In this document: positions 1-12,000 of the stretch, in pieces
Layout of the letters: every line of letters starts with the position of its first letter
Position numbering within the stretch: position 1 is the stretch's first letter
Source of the DNA: Cyrtodaria siliqua
Taxonomy: Eukaryota; Mollusca; Bivalvia; Adapedonta; Hiatellidae
Assembly (NCBI GenBank): GCA_037043455.1
Contig: JAWPHD010001228.1
Coordinates: forward strand, 186,001 to 250,000
Reading direction: 5' to 3'
DNA: 64,000 bases
Translations under genes and position numbers: made by a program
The notes under the pieces: model-generated
Databases searched by the model: none
What the model saw: the letters and a program-made list of their open reading frames with translations, nothing else
What the model was told of the DNA's origin: nothing

Positions 1-311
1 ACCCAAAACGGGAGGTGCACAACTACACTATGACACAAACATTCCTGCCGAGTTTCGAGTTTGTAGTTCAAGCTGTTCTTGAGTTATCGCAAAGACAAGA
101 TTTTGGGATGGACCGACCGACCGACATTATTTTGTTTGTTTTGTTACCCTGGCAACCACATTTCTTATGCGAATCTACCCAAAAGGGGAGATGCACAACT
201 ACACCATGACACAAACATTCCTGGCAAGTTTCGAGTTTGTAGTGCCAGCTGTTCTTGAGTTCTCGCAAAGACAAGAAGATTTCTGGATGGACCGACCGAC
301 AACATGTGCAA
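1..311 (+). repeat. Dispersed repeat, two ~155 bp units
   Basis: Two head-to-tail diverged units, each running from a 'tggcaaccacatttcttat' type phrase through 'gcacaactacac' and 'acaaacattcctg' to a run of 'ggaccgaccga'. The same sequence recurs at 2838-3125. The short ORFs here (for example 15-209 and 167-559) are translations of the repeat. No coding function is visible, and the first unit is cut by the window edge. Confidence 0.8.
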
Positions 312-731
312 AGCAATATGCCTCCAGTTCCCTTTTATATGGGGGACCGAATCTTTTCACAAAATGTTTGACAAGCAAAATAAAACACACAAAAAAACGT
401 CATCCACGCTCAATTACACCAAAACATACAACATTATACAGGGAAAAAAGTACTTTTCGAGCGCTAACCAGCTTTTGCTTTAAATATGACATAGCATACT
501 CTGTCACCTCCCCCTCCCCACCTCCCCCCCCCCCCCCCCCCACACACACCCTGACGTGACCTCCAATGCAGTGTTGTCAGATCCTTGTAGTGTAGAGTAT
601 CGTAGCGTGATAAATGGTCTAATGTTAATGAGATTGGACAAGTCATCGAGTACATATGAGATTAGCTTCTTTTATTATATATTCTGTGATGAATTTCCCA
701 GTTTGAGAAAATCTATAACATATCCCTTCCT
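312..731. other. Unassigned stretch with a poly-C tract
   Basis: No gene seen. It contains a C-rich low-complexity run at about 510-552 (a long homopolymer of C followed by CA repeats), which makes a spurious Pro-rich ORF tail and is a likely sequencing or assembly weak point. Confidence 0.6.
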
Positions 732-776
732 CTACTGTGCTATCTCGCCTAGTGTGCAAGATAGCACAGTAGCCAA
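732..776. repeat. Short inverted repeat (hairpin)
   Basis: Arms 'ctactgtgctatct' and 'agatagcacagtag' are perfectly complementary, separated by ~13 bases. Probably the end of a foldback or MITE element, since it is followed by 'gacgtca'-rich sequence and another palindrome at 868. Confidence 0.75.
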
Positions 777-867
777 ATGTTATGAACTAAACGATAGACG
801 TCACGATATTTCGTCACGAATTGACGTCATGATATTATTCCGCGCTGAGAAAAATTCTGATATTACT

Positions 868-953
868 CACTCGTGAGAAATATTCTTGCGATATAGAAAC
901 TCGTGCGAAAGCGCACTCGTTTCTATATCGCAAGAATCTTTCTCACTCGGGAA
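868..953. mobile_element. Near-perfect palindromic element (MITE/foldback)
   Basis: Left arm contains 'ttgcgatatagaaactcg' and the right arm its complement 'cgtttctatatcgcaa'. The arms extend ~38-40 bp each around a tiny loop near 914. The flank at 795-835 carries repeated 'gacgtcac/gacgtcat' motifs like those beside the palindrome at 8189. Hairpin structure is seen directly; mobility is inferred. Confidence 0.75.
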
Positions 954-1089
954 TTATTTCCCGTATCACTTCAACACTGTTAATTAAACTCTTTAGGCTT
1001 AACTTTTTTTTATATATATTATAGGCCTATACATGAACAGTTCTGTGTTTTTTCTTATAACACCTATCTACGCTTTCTCTAATGTAAGG

Positions 1090-1290
1090 GGTTAACTCGG
1101 CGGGGATTGTTTTTATTTACACCGTCCTGTTGTTCAGGGATGATGACTAAGTAAGAGTGAGATTTGGTGCACCCTTGAACAGGTTTAAACTCACCGGTCG
1201 TCCCTTTTTCCACTGACCGTTCCAAGGCGGTACCCCTATTGTCAACCCTTGTGCGTTTTTACTGAATGTGTTTGTGATGTACTTTTTGAA
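1090..1290 (+). mobile_element. Diverged Penelope-like 3' tail fragment
   Basis: Same order of landmarks as the tails at 22600, 28190, 36090 and 48340: 'ggcggggatt', 'tttggtgcaccc', 'ggtttaaac', 'ccactgaccgttccaag', 'cctattgtcaaccctt'. This is the most diverged of the eight tail copies in the window, so probably the oldest. Confidence 0.8.
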
Positions 1291-1353
1291 TCACATTTGC
1301 TTTGTAATACTTGTTGGAGTGACTGTTCTCTTCCTGTTGGACTTATAACCTTT

Positions 1354-1447
1354 TCTTTCATTAAATACGTGCTTACTGTTATTGATGTATTTAGTAAATT
1401 TGCTTGGGTTATGCGTGTTCAAAATAAAACTGGTTTAGAAATAAGAA
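1354..1447 (+). pseudogene. Integrase (rve) core fragment
   Basis: About 30 residues contain 'VLTVIDVFSKFAWV', the first-Asp motif of retroviral-type integrase catalytic cores as found in Maverick/Polinton and some LTR or Ginger-like elements. The frame runs on only to 'NKTGLEI' before a stop, and no second Asp or Glu motif follows, so this is a dead scrap. It abuts the Penelope-like tail at 1090-1290, so two transposon remnants are fused here. Family assignment within integrases is not possible from this length. Confidence 0.6.
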
Positions 1448-1460
1448 GATCATAAGCACA

Positions 1461-2287
1461 GGAGACAGTGTAAATGTCATCCATTCTAGTTCAGACCACC
1501 GAATAGGCAGGACATGTTGCGACCGTCTGGAGCAAGGTGATCCCCGCAACACGTGCCGTTGTCTGGAATCTCCCTTAGGCTATGGGGAGCTATTAAGAAT
1601 CCCACTGATGTACATATGTTTTAACCAACGATATTGTAACGTGGTCCTGAAGAGGGGCGATTAATAAACATCTACTGAAAAAAACATTTCTTTTTCTCCG
1701 AACGCAAACAAAAAAGGTTTAATTAAATTGTACAGACTAATGTGGGATATTATAATGTTAGGTTGTGCGTATTTTTAATTATGTTTTTAAGAAAAAGTGT
1801 TTGCTCTTCTAGCTAAATATTCAGTTTTAATATACAATTATTTTTTAAGGCACGTGTATACAGTAATGGAGGATACATATGTTTGACAACAGCTGTGAAT
1901 ATGGTTATGGTGTCGGATTATTTCCGTGCGTTTAGTGTTTAATCTACTTTTTAATCCATTCAGATCGTCTAGAGTTTCAAATTGTGTATACACTTACTTC
2001 ATCAAATCTCATATTATGTATCTAATTTATCAAGTGCAATCACTACTTTTATATAATAATACAATGGTACACTGCGCTCGCCGGAATGCTCATTTGTAAC
2101 TCAGTAACATCATTCAGTGAATTGTTGCATTCAGTGAATTGTTGAAAAGTAGGTTAAACCCTAAGTAAGTTAGGTTTATTAAGTGGAATTTTAACAAAAT
2201 AAAAAACAACATTCGCTCCACACGGTCGCTGCATTTTAGTGTTAAAATTCCAGTTACTAAATGCTAACATACATAGTGTATATAAAA
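1461..2287. other. Unassigned AT-rich stretch
   Basis: No ORF with recognisable content. A slightly GC-richer segment at about 1485-1680 looks like the body of an old SINE-size repeat but has no clear A or B box. The rest is plain AT-rich sequence. Confidence 0.5.
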
Positions 2288-2811
2288 AGCTATAGCTTTG
2301 AAAATCGTTAAATGTGTCGAATTATTTTTGTCCTTAAAGGGTACTATTATTTGGGGAGTTTGTTTCAGCCAAAGTTTTTTTGGACTTTTCAGACAAAATT
2401 CATCTTGTACCTAAATAAGTTGTATATCAGTGAAACAGACATTTTATTGGTAAATAAAATTACATTACTTTTCAAAATCGGTTGAGAAATAAAAAAATTA
2501 TGCGCGAAAGCTGTTTATATGCGGTATTTTCAATGTAAAATTCTGCTGCACGAAAAATTTGAAACATTATGCCCTTTAGCATTGTTATCCAAAAATGTTT
2601 TTAAATTGTTGGATATTCGTAAATTAAGACATCTTGAAAGCTCTATAGCAAAATATGAAGGCTAACTGAAGTTACTTACAATTTCTTAATTTTCTGCTGT
2701 CCCGCCAACAGGGAAGTTACATGGGAAAAGACCCATCAAAAAATAATTTGGTACACTTTAAGGACAAAAATGATTCGACACATTTAACGATTTTCACAGC
2801 TGTAGCATTTT
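2288..2811. mobile_element. MITE-like element with ~55 bp TIRs
   Basis: The left end contains 'gaaaatcgttaaatgtgtcg' and 'tttttgtccttaaag'. The right end carries the reverse complements 'cgacacatttaacgattttc' and 'ctttaaggacaaaaa'. The ~520 bp between TIRs is AT-rich and non-coding. It lies just left of the dispersed repeat at 2838. Transposon superfamily unknown. Confidence 0.8.
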
Positions 2812-2837
2812 AGTGATTTTTTACAACTTTTGTTACC

Positions 2838-3125
2838 ATGGCAACCACATTTCTTATCCGAATCTACTCAAAACGGGAGGTGCACAACTACACTATGACA
2901 CAAACATTCCTGCCGAGTTTCGAGTTTGTAGTTCAAGCTGTTCTTGAGTTATCGCAAAGACAATATTTTGGGATGGACCGACCGACCCACATTTTTTTGT
3001 TTGTTTTGTTACCCTGGCAACCACATTTCTTATGCGAATCTACCCAAAAGGGGAGATGCACAACTACACCATGACACAAACATTCCTGGAAGATTTCTGG
3101 ATGGACCGACCGACAACCTGTGCAA
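2838..3125 (+). repeat. Second copy of the 1-311 dispersed repeat
   Basis: Matches 1-311 over most of its length, but the second unit lacks a ~50 bp segment that the first copy keeps (between 'acattcctgg' and 'agatttctggatgg'). It is followed by a C/CA-rich low-complexity tract to about 3195. Confidence 0.85.
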
Positions 3126-3215
3126 AGCAATATGCCCCCACCCCCCCTCCCACACACACACACACCCACACAAACACTCCCCCCTCCCCCCGACCAAACT
3201 TTTTCAAATAAAAGC

Positions 3216-3975
3216 AATATTAAATAAATAATGTTGATCGGTAAGTCATGAATGAAAGAACATCAGTACTTATATGTGGATAAAACAGCCTGGATAAATA
3301 ATGCTGATCTGTAAGTCATGAATGAAAGAACATCAGTACTTAGATGTGGATATAACAGCCAGTATAAATAATGCTGATCGGTAAGTCATGAATGAAATAA
3401 CATCAGTACTTAGATGTGGATAAAACAGCCTGGATAAATAATGCTGATCGGTAAGTCATGAATGAAATAACATCAGTACTTAGACTTAAAACAGCATGGA
3501 TAAATAATGTTGAACGGTAAGTCATGAATAAAATAACGTCAGTACTTGGACGTGGATAAAACAGCCTGGATAGGTAAGTCATGAATAATAGATAGATAAA
3601 GCGTCTCGACCGGTAATTACACTAAGGCGTTTATGTCGGTAAGTCATGAATTAAAACAGCAATACCTAGACATAGATTAAATCTTTTGGTGGGTTGGCAT
3701 CGGTAATAACCGCCATACTTAGACAAAGTAAGAAATGTTGGTCGGTAAGTCATGGATTAAAACAACAATACCGGTAGACATTGATAAAGTATTTCAATCG
3801 GTAAGTCATGAATAATAACAGAAATACTTAAACATAGATTAAGTACTTCGATCGGTGAGACATGAATAAATGCACATTGAATATTAGCAGCATTACTTAG
3901 ACATGAATGAAGTACTTCGATCGGTGAGTCATACGTAATAACAGCAGTACTTATACATTACTTAAGTATCTCTCG
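3216..3975. repeat. 70 bp minisatellite, about 10 units, decaying rightwards
   Basis: Units carry 'gatcggtaagtcatgaatg', then 'acatcagtacttagatgtgg' and 'aaaacagcctggataaataa'. The first four or five are 70 bp and nearly identical. Later units shrink and diverge, but 'ggtaagtcatgaat' stays recognisable to about 3930. The graded decay suggests the left end is the younger or more homogenised side. Confidence 0.9.
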
Positions 3976-5833
3976 GTTCTAAATGCATGCCAAACTTATA
4001 TACTGAAAAAAGTGTTTGCAAGACTTTTTAGGGACATTGACTAAACATATGAACATTTACATAATTGTTTGAAGATATTAGAAATGCTAGGTAAGGATGT
4101 GATTTTCAAAAACAAAATGTGTTATTTTATTATTTTCTAATTGAAGTATCGGAATTACCTCTCATATATTAAAAAAAACTTATTTCATTATGCAAACCTG
4201 TTGCTTTGAACAAATTTAATGTTTGGCATTGACAATAATTGCCCATTCTGTCATTGTTTAAAATCCACTGAACTGTAGTCATAAATGATTGTTATTCTCA
4301 AAAAATAAATATAAAATTCCGAATTTCGCAATTTTAAAAATTACCTCCATTTTCATTGAAATGAGAACCAGTTTCGATAACCAATAGGTTCCCATCATAT
4401 TTGCTTTATTTTTATCACCGACTTTTTTTACAAATGACTTTGTAGCATTATTACTATGTCTCATATCTATGTCACTGTATCATTGACCCCGAACATACAA
4501 GGCTGTGTATCTCGTCTATGGAAGTGGCATGCATTTTACGTGCTAAATTTACTTTGCTCAGTATATATTATAGATATGTTTTTGGGTTCGATGTTCTAAA
4601 TTTATTTTACTCAGTATATATAGATTATGTTTACGGGTTCGATGCGCAAAAACATATCCCACAATAGCTTCAATCTTATGCACAATCAACTCTGTATTGT
4701 TAAGGTATATCGTTTATACAAATAGATTCGTGATATGGGAATCAACAAAACAAAAATGACATATTCATAAAGCCGATTCAAAAAAGACATTGCATTATGT
4801 CAACTGGAAAACTTAGGTCAGCAAACTAAGACTATTTGTTAATCGACTGAATAAAAATGTTCGGAATTTAAAAACAATATATGTCTATACATATCACATC
4901 TGTAAGAAGACATTGTCATGATATGACTGAAAGAGTTAAAGCCGTAATCTATGTTTATTTTAAATTTTATTGGAAATGTTACAACTTAGTGTGGTGTATG
5001 TACTATTACCATCCAATTTGCATTACTTCACCCGATGGGACGATAAATTAAACAAGAATTTAAAACTGACTGTAATTAAATGTTATGCGACCTTTTTTAT
5101 TTTTTGTTTAAATGCAAAACACCTGTGCAATAATGTATCAGTTGGCCCAGCACGCTACTTGTTTTATGCTAAGCGCAGCGTTCGTGGGTTACAACGTAGA
5201 AGTACATCAGCTTACACATGAGATATTAAAACTATTTATTTTGTATAGTTTGAAAAGTTTAATTCTGTTCTACAGATTATAATGTGTGGTTCCCTAAGTT
5301 ATTAGGCGGTTCCCTAAGTTATTAGGCATCCGAATATTTCGTCATCAACTGTTCCATGTTACTCATTAATAAACATAGACTTCCTTTCAGCCTCCTATAT
5401 TCCCCGTTTACGACTTCTCACAACTACAACGGACATCCAGATTAACAATGGCTGCCATTGTGATATCCTGGCCTAAGCGAACGCTTCCGCGCAAAAAAAT
5501 AATGTAAAATGATTAACATCACGTGACCAATTCCAGCTAATCAAACGATCATTCAAAAGCCAATGTAGTCAGACAAATGAAACCTTTAGTTAGAAATAAA
5601 CCATGAACGCCAATTCGCCCAGGAAATATAAAATATTTACCAAATTTATTTAATATATAAACAGTTGTTTTTAATGATGTGTGATCAAAAAAACAATACA
5701 GAAAAGCTGATGGAATCTATCTCATTTTAATACCATTTTACTGCAGTTTGAAGCAGTACAAAGGTAGCTGTATCCACCATTTTACAGTGCACATACAAGG
5801 AATGCCAGCAATGCCGTCAACACAACCAGTTTA
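3976..5833. other. Intergenic sequence upstream of the transporter gene
   Basis: No convincing gene. Local features are a duplicated phrase around 4550-4640 ('tactcagtatatat' with 'gggttcgatg') and a perfect 20 bp tandem duplication 'ggttccctaagttattaggc' at about 5288-5327. The ORF at 4970-5221 has no recognisable motif. The promoter of the gene at 5885 should lie in the right part, but no TATA box or initiator can be named with confidence. Confidence 0.5.
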
Positions 5834-5902
5834 TAGTCATAGAAAATAGAAGTCCATAGTCATGGAAAATAGAAGTCCATAGTCATGGAAAGTAACAGCT
5901 AT
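5834..5902 (+). repeat. 23 bp tandem triplication spanning the start codon
   Basis: Three consecutive units begin 'tagtcatggaaaatagaag' (the first has 'cata' for 'catg'), at 5834, 5857 and 5880. The transporter's ATG at 5885 is inside the third unit, and the second unit supplies an upstream ATG in another frame. Confidence 0.9.
5862..5882 (+). promoter_or_regulatory. Upstream ORF of six codons
   Basis: ATG at 5862 opens M-E-N-R-S-P and stops at TAG 5880-5882, two bases before the main ATG at 5885. If transcribed, it would make translation of the transporter depend on leaky scanning or reinitiation. The uORF arises directly from the 23 bp duplication. Whether the mRNA start lies upstream of it is unknown. 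Confidence 0.5.
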
Positions 5903-6028
5903 TCAGAAGTTACTACAAAGACGGATGCTGCTGCGGCTGGAAATGTTTTCCGCCGTTTACGGGAAGATATTGCGTATAGACGGACATTTACATTGACTAT
6001 ATCCGTCTACTACTCCTACGTTATGTTG
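5885..6028 (+). CDS. Transporter exon 1
   Basis: 48 codons from ATG, ending before donor 'ttg|gtaagt', phase 0. The N-terminus is polar with an Ala run (residues 15-18), then basic 'RRLRED', then the first half of TM1. This is the only upstream exon that joins the next in frame and supplies the missing half of TM1, which supports it. The open frame beyond 6028 is intron read-through. Confidence 0.85.
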
Positions 6029-9000
6029 GTAAGTGAGACATGTATATATGCATGCACTTACGCTATGTTGCGTAATACGTATATGTTTGATCCACAGTAT
6101 GTTCTTTTATGTTTGACATAGTTTAAACAATACCTTTAATAATGTATTAATCAAGAGAACATGACTTTTAAGCAAAACAATATCACATGGTTTATTTAAA
6201 TACTCAATGCCGACTGGTTTTGAAAAGGTATTAAATTTCCTAGCAATACCTCCGGTGATGCTTTCCACCGTTAAGACGTCCCATTGAGGTGTTTAAATCA
6301 ACCAACAAGATGAGACCATGCTCTGTTTGGGTAGCATGTCCGTTTCATCTGTCTGCCATACTTTGACTTCCGATAACTGGTCGAGTACAACAGCCATACA
6401 AACAGATGTTATTTTCAATTAAATGATTTATCCTAGTGCAAATACAAAGGAGATGTCAGCGACCATGCTACAGCTATATATATTATAAGCTGGGTCTCAT
6501 TTACAATGTTATATGGGTTTTGAATTTGTCTATGGTTAACAGACTGTGAATCATGTAGTTGACGATACGCATGCATTACAACTTCAATTCCTAGTGAACT
6601 CGTCTAAAAAACTTGAATGGTATAAACACATATTTTACAATATTCAAAGGTTACCGTTTTACTTGCTAAAATGACGTTTTTGTAGATCAGTCTACTGAAG
6701 TTTAGCATGCGGTAATATTTCCGGGATCTTTATGTCCGGGATATTTTACGGAGCATAATGAAAGTGTAAGTGAACCTGAATGAAACCGCAAGTACTGGAT
6801 TGGAATAATTGCAAATCTGTATTTTCACAGAATAATACCCATACATCCAGGAATATATAACGAGAAAGTTTAGTGTTGAATCGGTTTTATTTATAATAAA
6901 TAACAAAATAATGACACCTTTAAATGTTTTCAAGCACAGGTCTTAGTTCTTGCAAATAATCGTTTTTATGATTCTCTTGTGAAAGGTTCGTTAAGGGCGA
7001 ATTGCTGTAACATTGCGTAGACCTTTGGATTGTCCAAGTTTAATATGTAGTAGACTGCCAGCAACTGAATGATGTGCACCATCATGCAGTTACCACAGCA
7101 TTTTATGGCAACTTCATCGCCTTTGATGTAGGCAGCGCTGTATACCCCATCATCTTTAAAGATAGATATAAAAATCAGGAAAAGCAGCATTCAAGGATGA
7201 CAGAAAGCAAATTTAAAGATGAATTAAAGGCCAAATATGACACCATAAACACAAAAGGGTTGACAATAGGGCTACCTCATTGGAACGGTCATTGGCAAAA
7301 CAGGCCGCTGGGGGTTTAAACCAGGTTCTAGGGTGCACCAAACCTCACACTTACCCTACGGTCAACCCAATAATACGAGACAGTGTAAATAAAAAAATCT
7401 CCGCCATGAACTATTCTCTAACCAACAAGGCAGCATTAACAGGCAATATAAGTAAAACACAAAGATGCTCGTTTATATATAAATACAAAAAAACAATAGC
7501 CTAGAAAGCCACAAAGAAGGTACTCAATGACTTGGCAGAAGCCAGAGGATGACCAGAGTTGAAGGAGCACCTGTTTCGATCTTTAGCGTGGCTCCTACCT
7601 CATCATCCGCAACATTCTGCATATAAAAGTAATGCACAATTGCTTAAAGAGTAAACACTTATAAAATATATCTAGGCCAAATTAAAATAGTGCTGTGTTT
7701 AGGGTGACCTTACTGAACTTTTTGGCCAGACGTTTACTTTTCTATTACGTTCTGAGAAAAGAAATAGCGGACACTTTGTCAGTGATTAGGAAGATGATAA
7801 AGCAAAAGAAGTTGTTTCCATAAATATTTTGCAAAAAGTTACACTAAAAAATCCATGATTTTTACAGTTGTACCATGAGGTCATTACAAGCTGTGTATCT
7901 GGTCCTATTCAAAATATAATAATAATAACAAAATAAAATGCGGAACTGTATTTTGTACATATTTTTCTGAACTTACATCATTAACTTGAAGGGAGAAAAC
8001 TTGTTTTGCCCTTTTTGCCCCTGTCAAACTTCGTCTCAGTTTCCACGTGCCGGAAGGCTTGCATGATGGCGGCATCAACAGCCACAGCTCCTGTAGAATA
8101 AAATGTTCGATACCTGTCAAGATTACCATAGTGCACGCAGGAGATCGTTAGAAGAAGATACAAAGAGGACGGACATTATTAGCTATTCGGTTTGTTACTG
8201 ACCTCCTACAGAAATATGTGGGGTCAGTTAGATTTATAGGGGGCGAGGCGATAGCCACATATTTCTGTAAGGGGTCAGCAACAAACCCAATAACTGATTT
8301 ATTGCATCGAGCACCTTTTTTAAGGCAAACGCCGATATTTAACCCATTTTAATGGAGCGTCAGCGTCATTAAGACGTTCACGCAATTCGACGTCATGAGG
8401 TTGACGTCACGACCGGTACAGTTTAAAAACATTGTTAATTTACTTATTAGGTTTGTTACTAACGCCTTAAAGAACTATTTGCAAATGATTTAAACTTTGA
8501 ATCGGAATTGTAGTCCATATTGTTTTAGTGACCCTCTATGAAATCTACTGACCCACTATAGAATAATAGAGGGTCACCATGTGACCGCTCTAATCCAATG
8601 AAATTCCTAGGATTTTGTGCGAGGTGCAATAATAAATAATGAAATTGAGAAAAACAAGAACGATTCAGTCTAAATCCCAAGATGACGTGGAAAATGTGTG
8701 ACTGACTCGGAGATGTTGAACGACTCAAGGAAATCCAACCTGAAGGACTAGATACTGTTTTCTTGACCATTACGAAAAACGATGGAATTGAATTGAATGT
8801 TTAACGGCTCATCAACACAGTATAGGTTATTTAGAGCCGCCCCACATAGAGGGGAAGGATACATAGGAATCCGGGAACCTGCCCTACTCTTATTATCGAA
8901 TAGATTCCAATGGTTCTTTAACGTGCTCGGAGGATAGACCGATACACGGGACCGCCCGGTTTACGTCCCCATCCGACGGACGATGAAAAAACGATGGATC

Positions 9001-12000
9001 AAGGGCCAAATATTCATTTCTTTTTGGGTCTGTCATGCGATAATTTGGAATTGAAAGCAAACATATGAAACTATCACAGGAATTCGAAGATAATGCTGGC
9101 CCGTTTACCGACGAAGAGACGACCATACTACGTACCTAAATGTTTTTGGCGATAGTGTGATAGATTTAACATATTAAATTACACATATTAAATTATACAT
9201 GTACATTATCAACTGCGTCGTTGTTTTTGATCGAACCTATTATAATATGTACTGCCGTTCGGGTCAAATAAGTCATCCAGGAAACAATAAATGTATGTGA
9301 AATAATAATTAATATCCTACCTTTTTATCCTTAAATTATATTTGCGAAACCAAATGCCATTTTCTGAAATTTCCATTCTTCTACAAGCTCAAACGTAAAC
9401 AGAAAAACTGACAAAGTCAATGCCGTGGAATACAAACGTCACTGGAAAAACAACGTCACCAGTATGACGATTTTCTTACAAAGATTACGTCAGTACCGTA
9501 TGTTTACCTTTTAAAATCGCCAAAAATATGTCTACAATTTCATTTATCAGCACAGCCGCAAACGGATAAATATTGCGCCAATTTCCCATGATTCCAAGAA
9601 TCGCTAGAAACTATGGGAGAATAATTCTATTTTTAGTTCGGTGCAGTCGCTTTGAGCGTCCAAAAATTAACGCGAGTTGAACGGCAGTGTTTGTTTTTAG
9701 TTCGGTGCAGTCGTTTTGAGCGTCCAAAAATGAACGCGAGTTGAACGGCAGTGTTCGATTCGTGTAAATAGTTTTTGCATACAATATTATTTTATACAAA
9801 AATATTAGTAAATGGCGTTATTAATGCAGATTTAAATCAGACAACGAGTTCAAAGCCTTTTATTAGACCAAAACTCAAAGCTGATACAATTTTGAACACT
9901 TGGGGTTGAACGGACGCGTTAATATTCTGAACACCCGTTGCACACTTCATTTTGTAATCTCTATATGTACTGCATTGTCTGAATATGAATTTTAACACTC
10001 GTGTGTTCAAAATGAACTAATGTGAATGCGTCTGGACGCGTCAGCTCCGTTTACTTTACAGTGATATACACAACTTTCATAATTTCAATTGTTTGCATTC
10101 CTATCACTTCACAGGCCAACAGTCATGTAATTTACTTATCGGCAGCTTGTGTTACGCTTGAGTAAAACCTTGCTTGTATGTATGTGTTATTCAGAGCTGG
10201 GTCATGTTCATCAATGTGCTATTAGGCGTTTGTTACTTCAGAGATGGGTTTCGTTTATCGATGTGATATTCGTGTTTTATCAATGTGATAGTTATCTGTT
10301 TTTACTTCAGGGCTGGATCGTGTTACAGATAGGATCAACGCTCCCAGACTTACAGCGTCTTGTCAACATTGATTTAGAAACCGCTTCCTGGATCTTTACC
10401 TCGTGGTCGCTAGGTTCCGTGTTAGGTTCTCTGGTCAGCGGATTCCTGCTGTACGACAAATGGAATAGACTCGCCGTTATGATGATGGCATCGTTCGGCT
10501 GCGCCATCTGTACTATATGTCTGCCATATAGTGCGTCATTTCCGGTTATGGTGCTGTTTCGGTTTTGTACGGGGATATTTACAGGCTGCATCGACACAGG
10601 TATGCTATAGAATGTTATATTTTGCAAGTCAACTAATTAAACTTAACCTAAGATATTTAATTGTTCAACACGTATCGCCTCCGTGGCCGGGTTGTTAAAG
10701 ACGCTGAGTTTGGAACATTTTCGCTTCTCACCGCTGCGAGTTCGAATCCCACTGGCGAGGCATACAGTACATGTTCTACCCAGGAAAACGTGGGTGGTCT
10801 GATTCCACCACTACAAAATCTTTAAGCTAATTGCGTGTTAAATACGGAAATGAACATTAGATTGAAAAAATTGTTGCTTTCTTCGAGTACATAGAATGTT
10901 ATTTACTTACTTCAGATAGCAATCTTAGATGACCTCTTTGTAAATGAGTTACTTTCATCTTTTAGTCACGAGCCTTGCATTTTACACGGGAATTCAGTGA
11001 AACCGTCTACATATTTCTTGATATATTTACTTATACACAACATGGTAAGCTGGTTTTATGACAATTAAGTAGGTCATAATATATTCACCTGAATTCCATC
11101 ATAGTCCTTCTTCAGTACTTTGTGACTGAATGTCATATTTAAGTTTCCGCGAACTCGGCATCTTTTAACTCTGGTTCAATTTTTAAAAAATGTAGACTGA
11201 ATTTAAAAAGGAAATATTGAAAATGGGTACTACAATTGTCCGGAAACATTTCAGAATGCAATGTTTTAAACTGCTCGATTCCTAGATTTAAATATTAAGG
11301 AATCTACACAAGACTGTATGCAGTGATCATGCGAATGTACACTTTCAGACTTCGGTGCCGCACAATAGTTGTCCCTTTAATACATTACATTAGGTTATTG
11401 CATGTTTCGACAAACATATCGGTATATCTATTACAAAATGAAAGTTGAATAAAGCTTATATTCTGATTTTAGGAGCGAATACAATCGTGCCTACCATATG
11501 GGGACCGAAAGGAAGGCCCTATATGCAGGCCCTTTATTTATCTTACACTGTTGGTGGAATTCTGTCCCCGTTTGTCACCAAACCATTTATGTCGCCGAAA
11601 CAGCGTTTTAACATCCACCTTTTCAACAACGAATCAACCACAGTGGACACACGTATCAACAGAAGCGGTCAATCTAACTACACGATCTTCAAAGTTGATT
11701 CCATGGATCGTAAAGTCCCAGCCATTTCCAGTGTCACAAATAATACGGACCATTCCGATTCCTGGAATGTCACCACAATACATCACGCATTTTTGATAAC
11801 GGGTGTGTTAGTCGCCATGTCCGCAATACCATATGTGTTGATGTTGTGCAAAGGTGGATATGATAAACGAGTAGATCATATAAATTTAGAACTTATGATT
11901 GAACCAGAGAAATCGCAATTGAAGGAGTCAAGTTTAAATGACAAGGAACCTGAGGAAGGAAAAAGCGGCACAACGAAACCTTTTCGATTTCGCAAAATAT

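Noticed and set aside
10149..10310. N-terminal extension of transporter exon 2 as the true protein start
   Set aside because: It is out of keeping with the family and would disrupt TM1; the acceptor at 10310 and in-phase exon 1 at 5885-6028 explain the N-terminus better.
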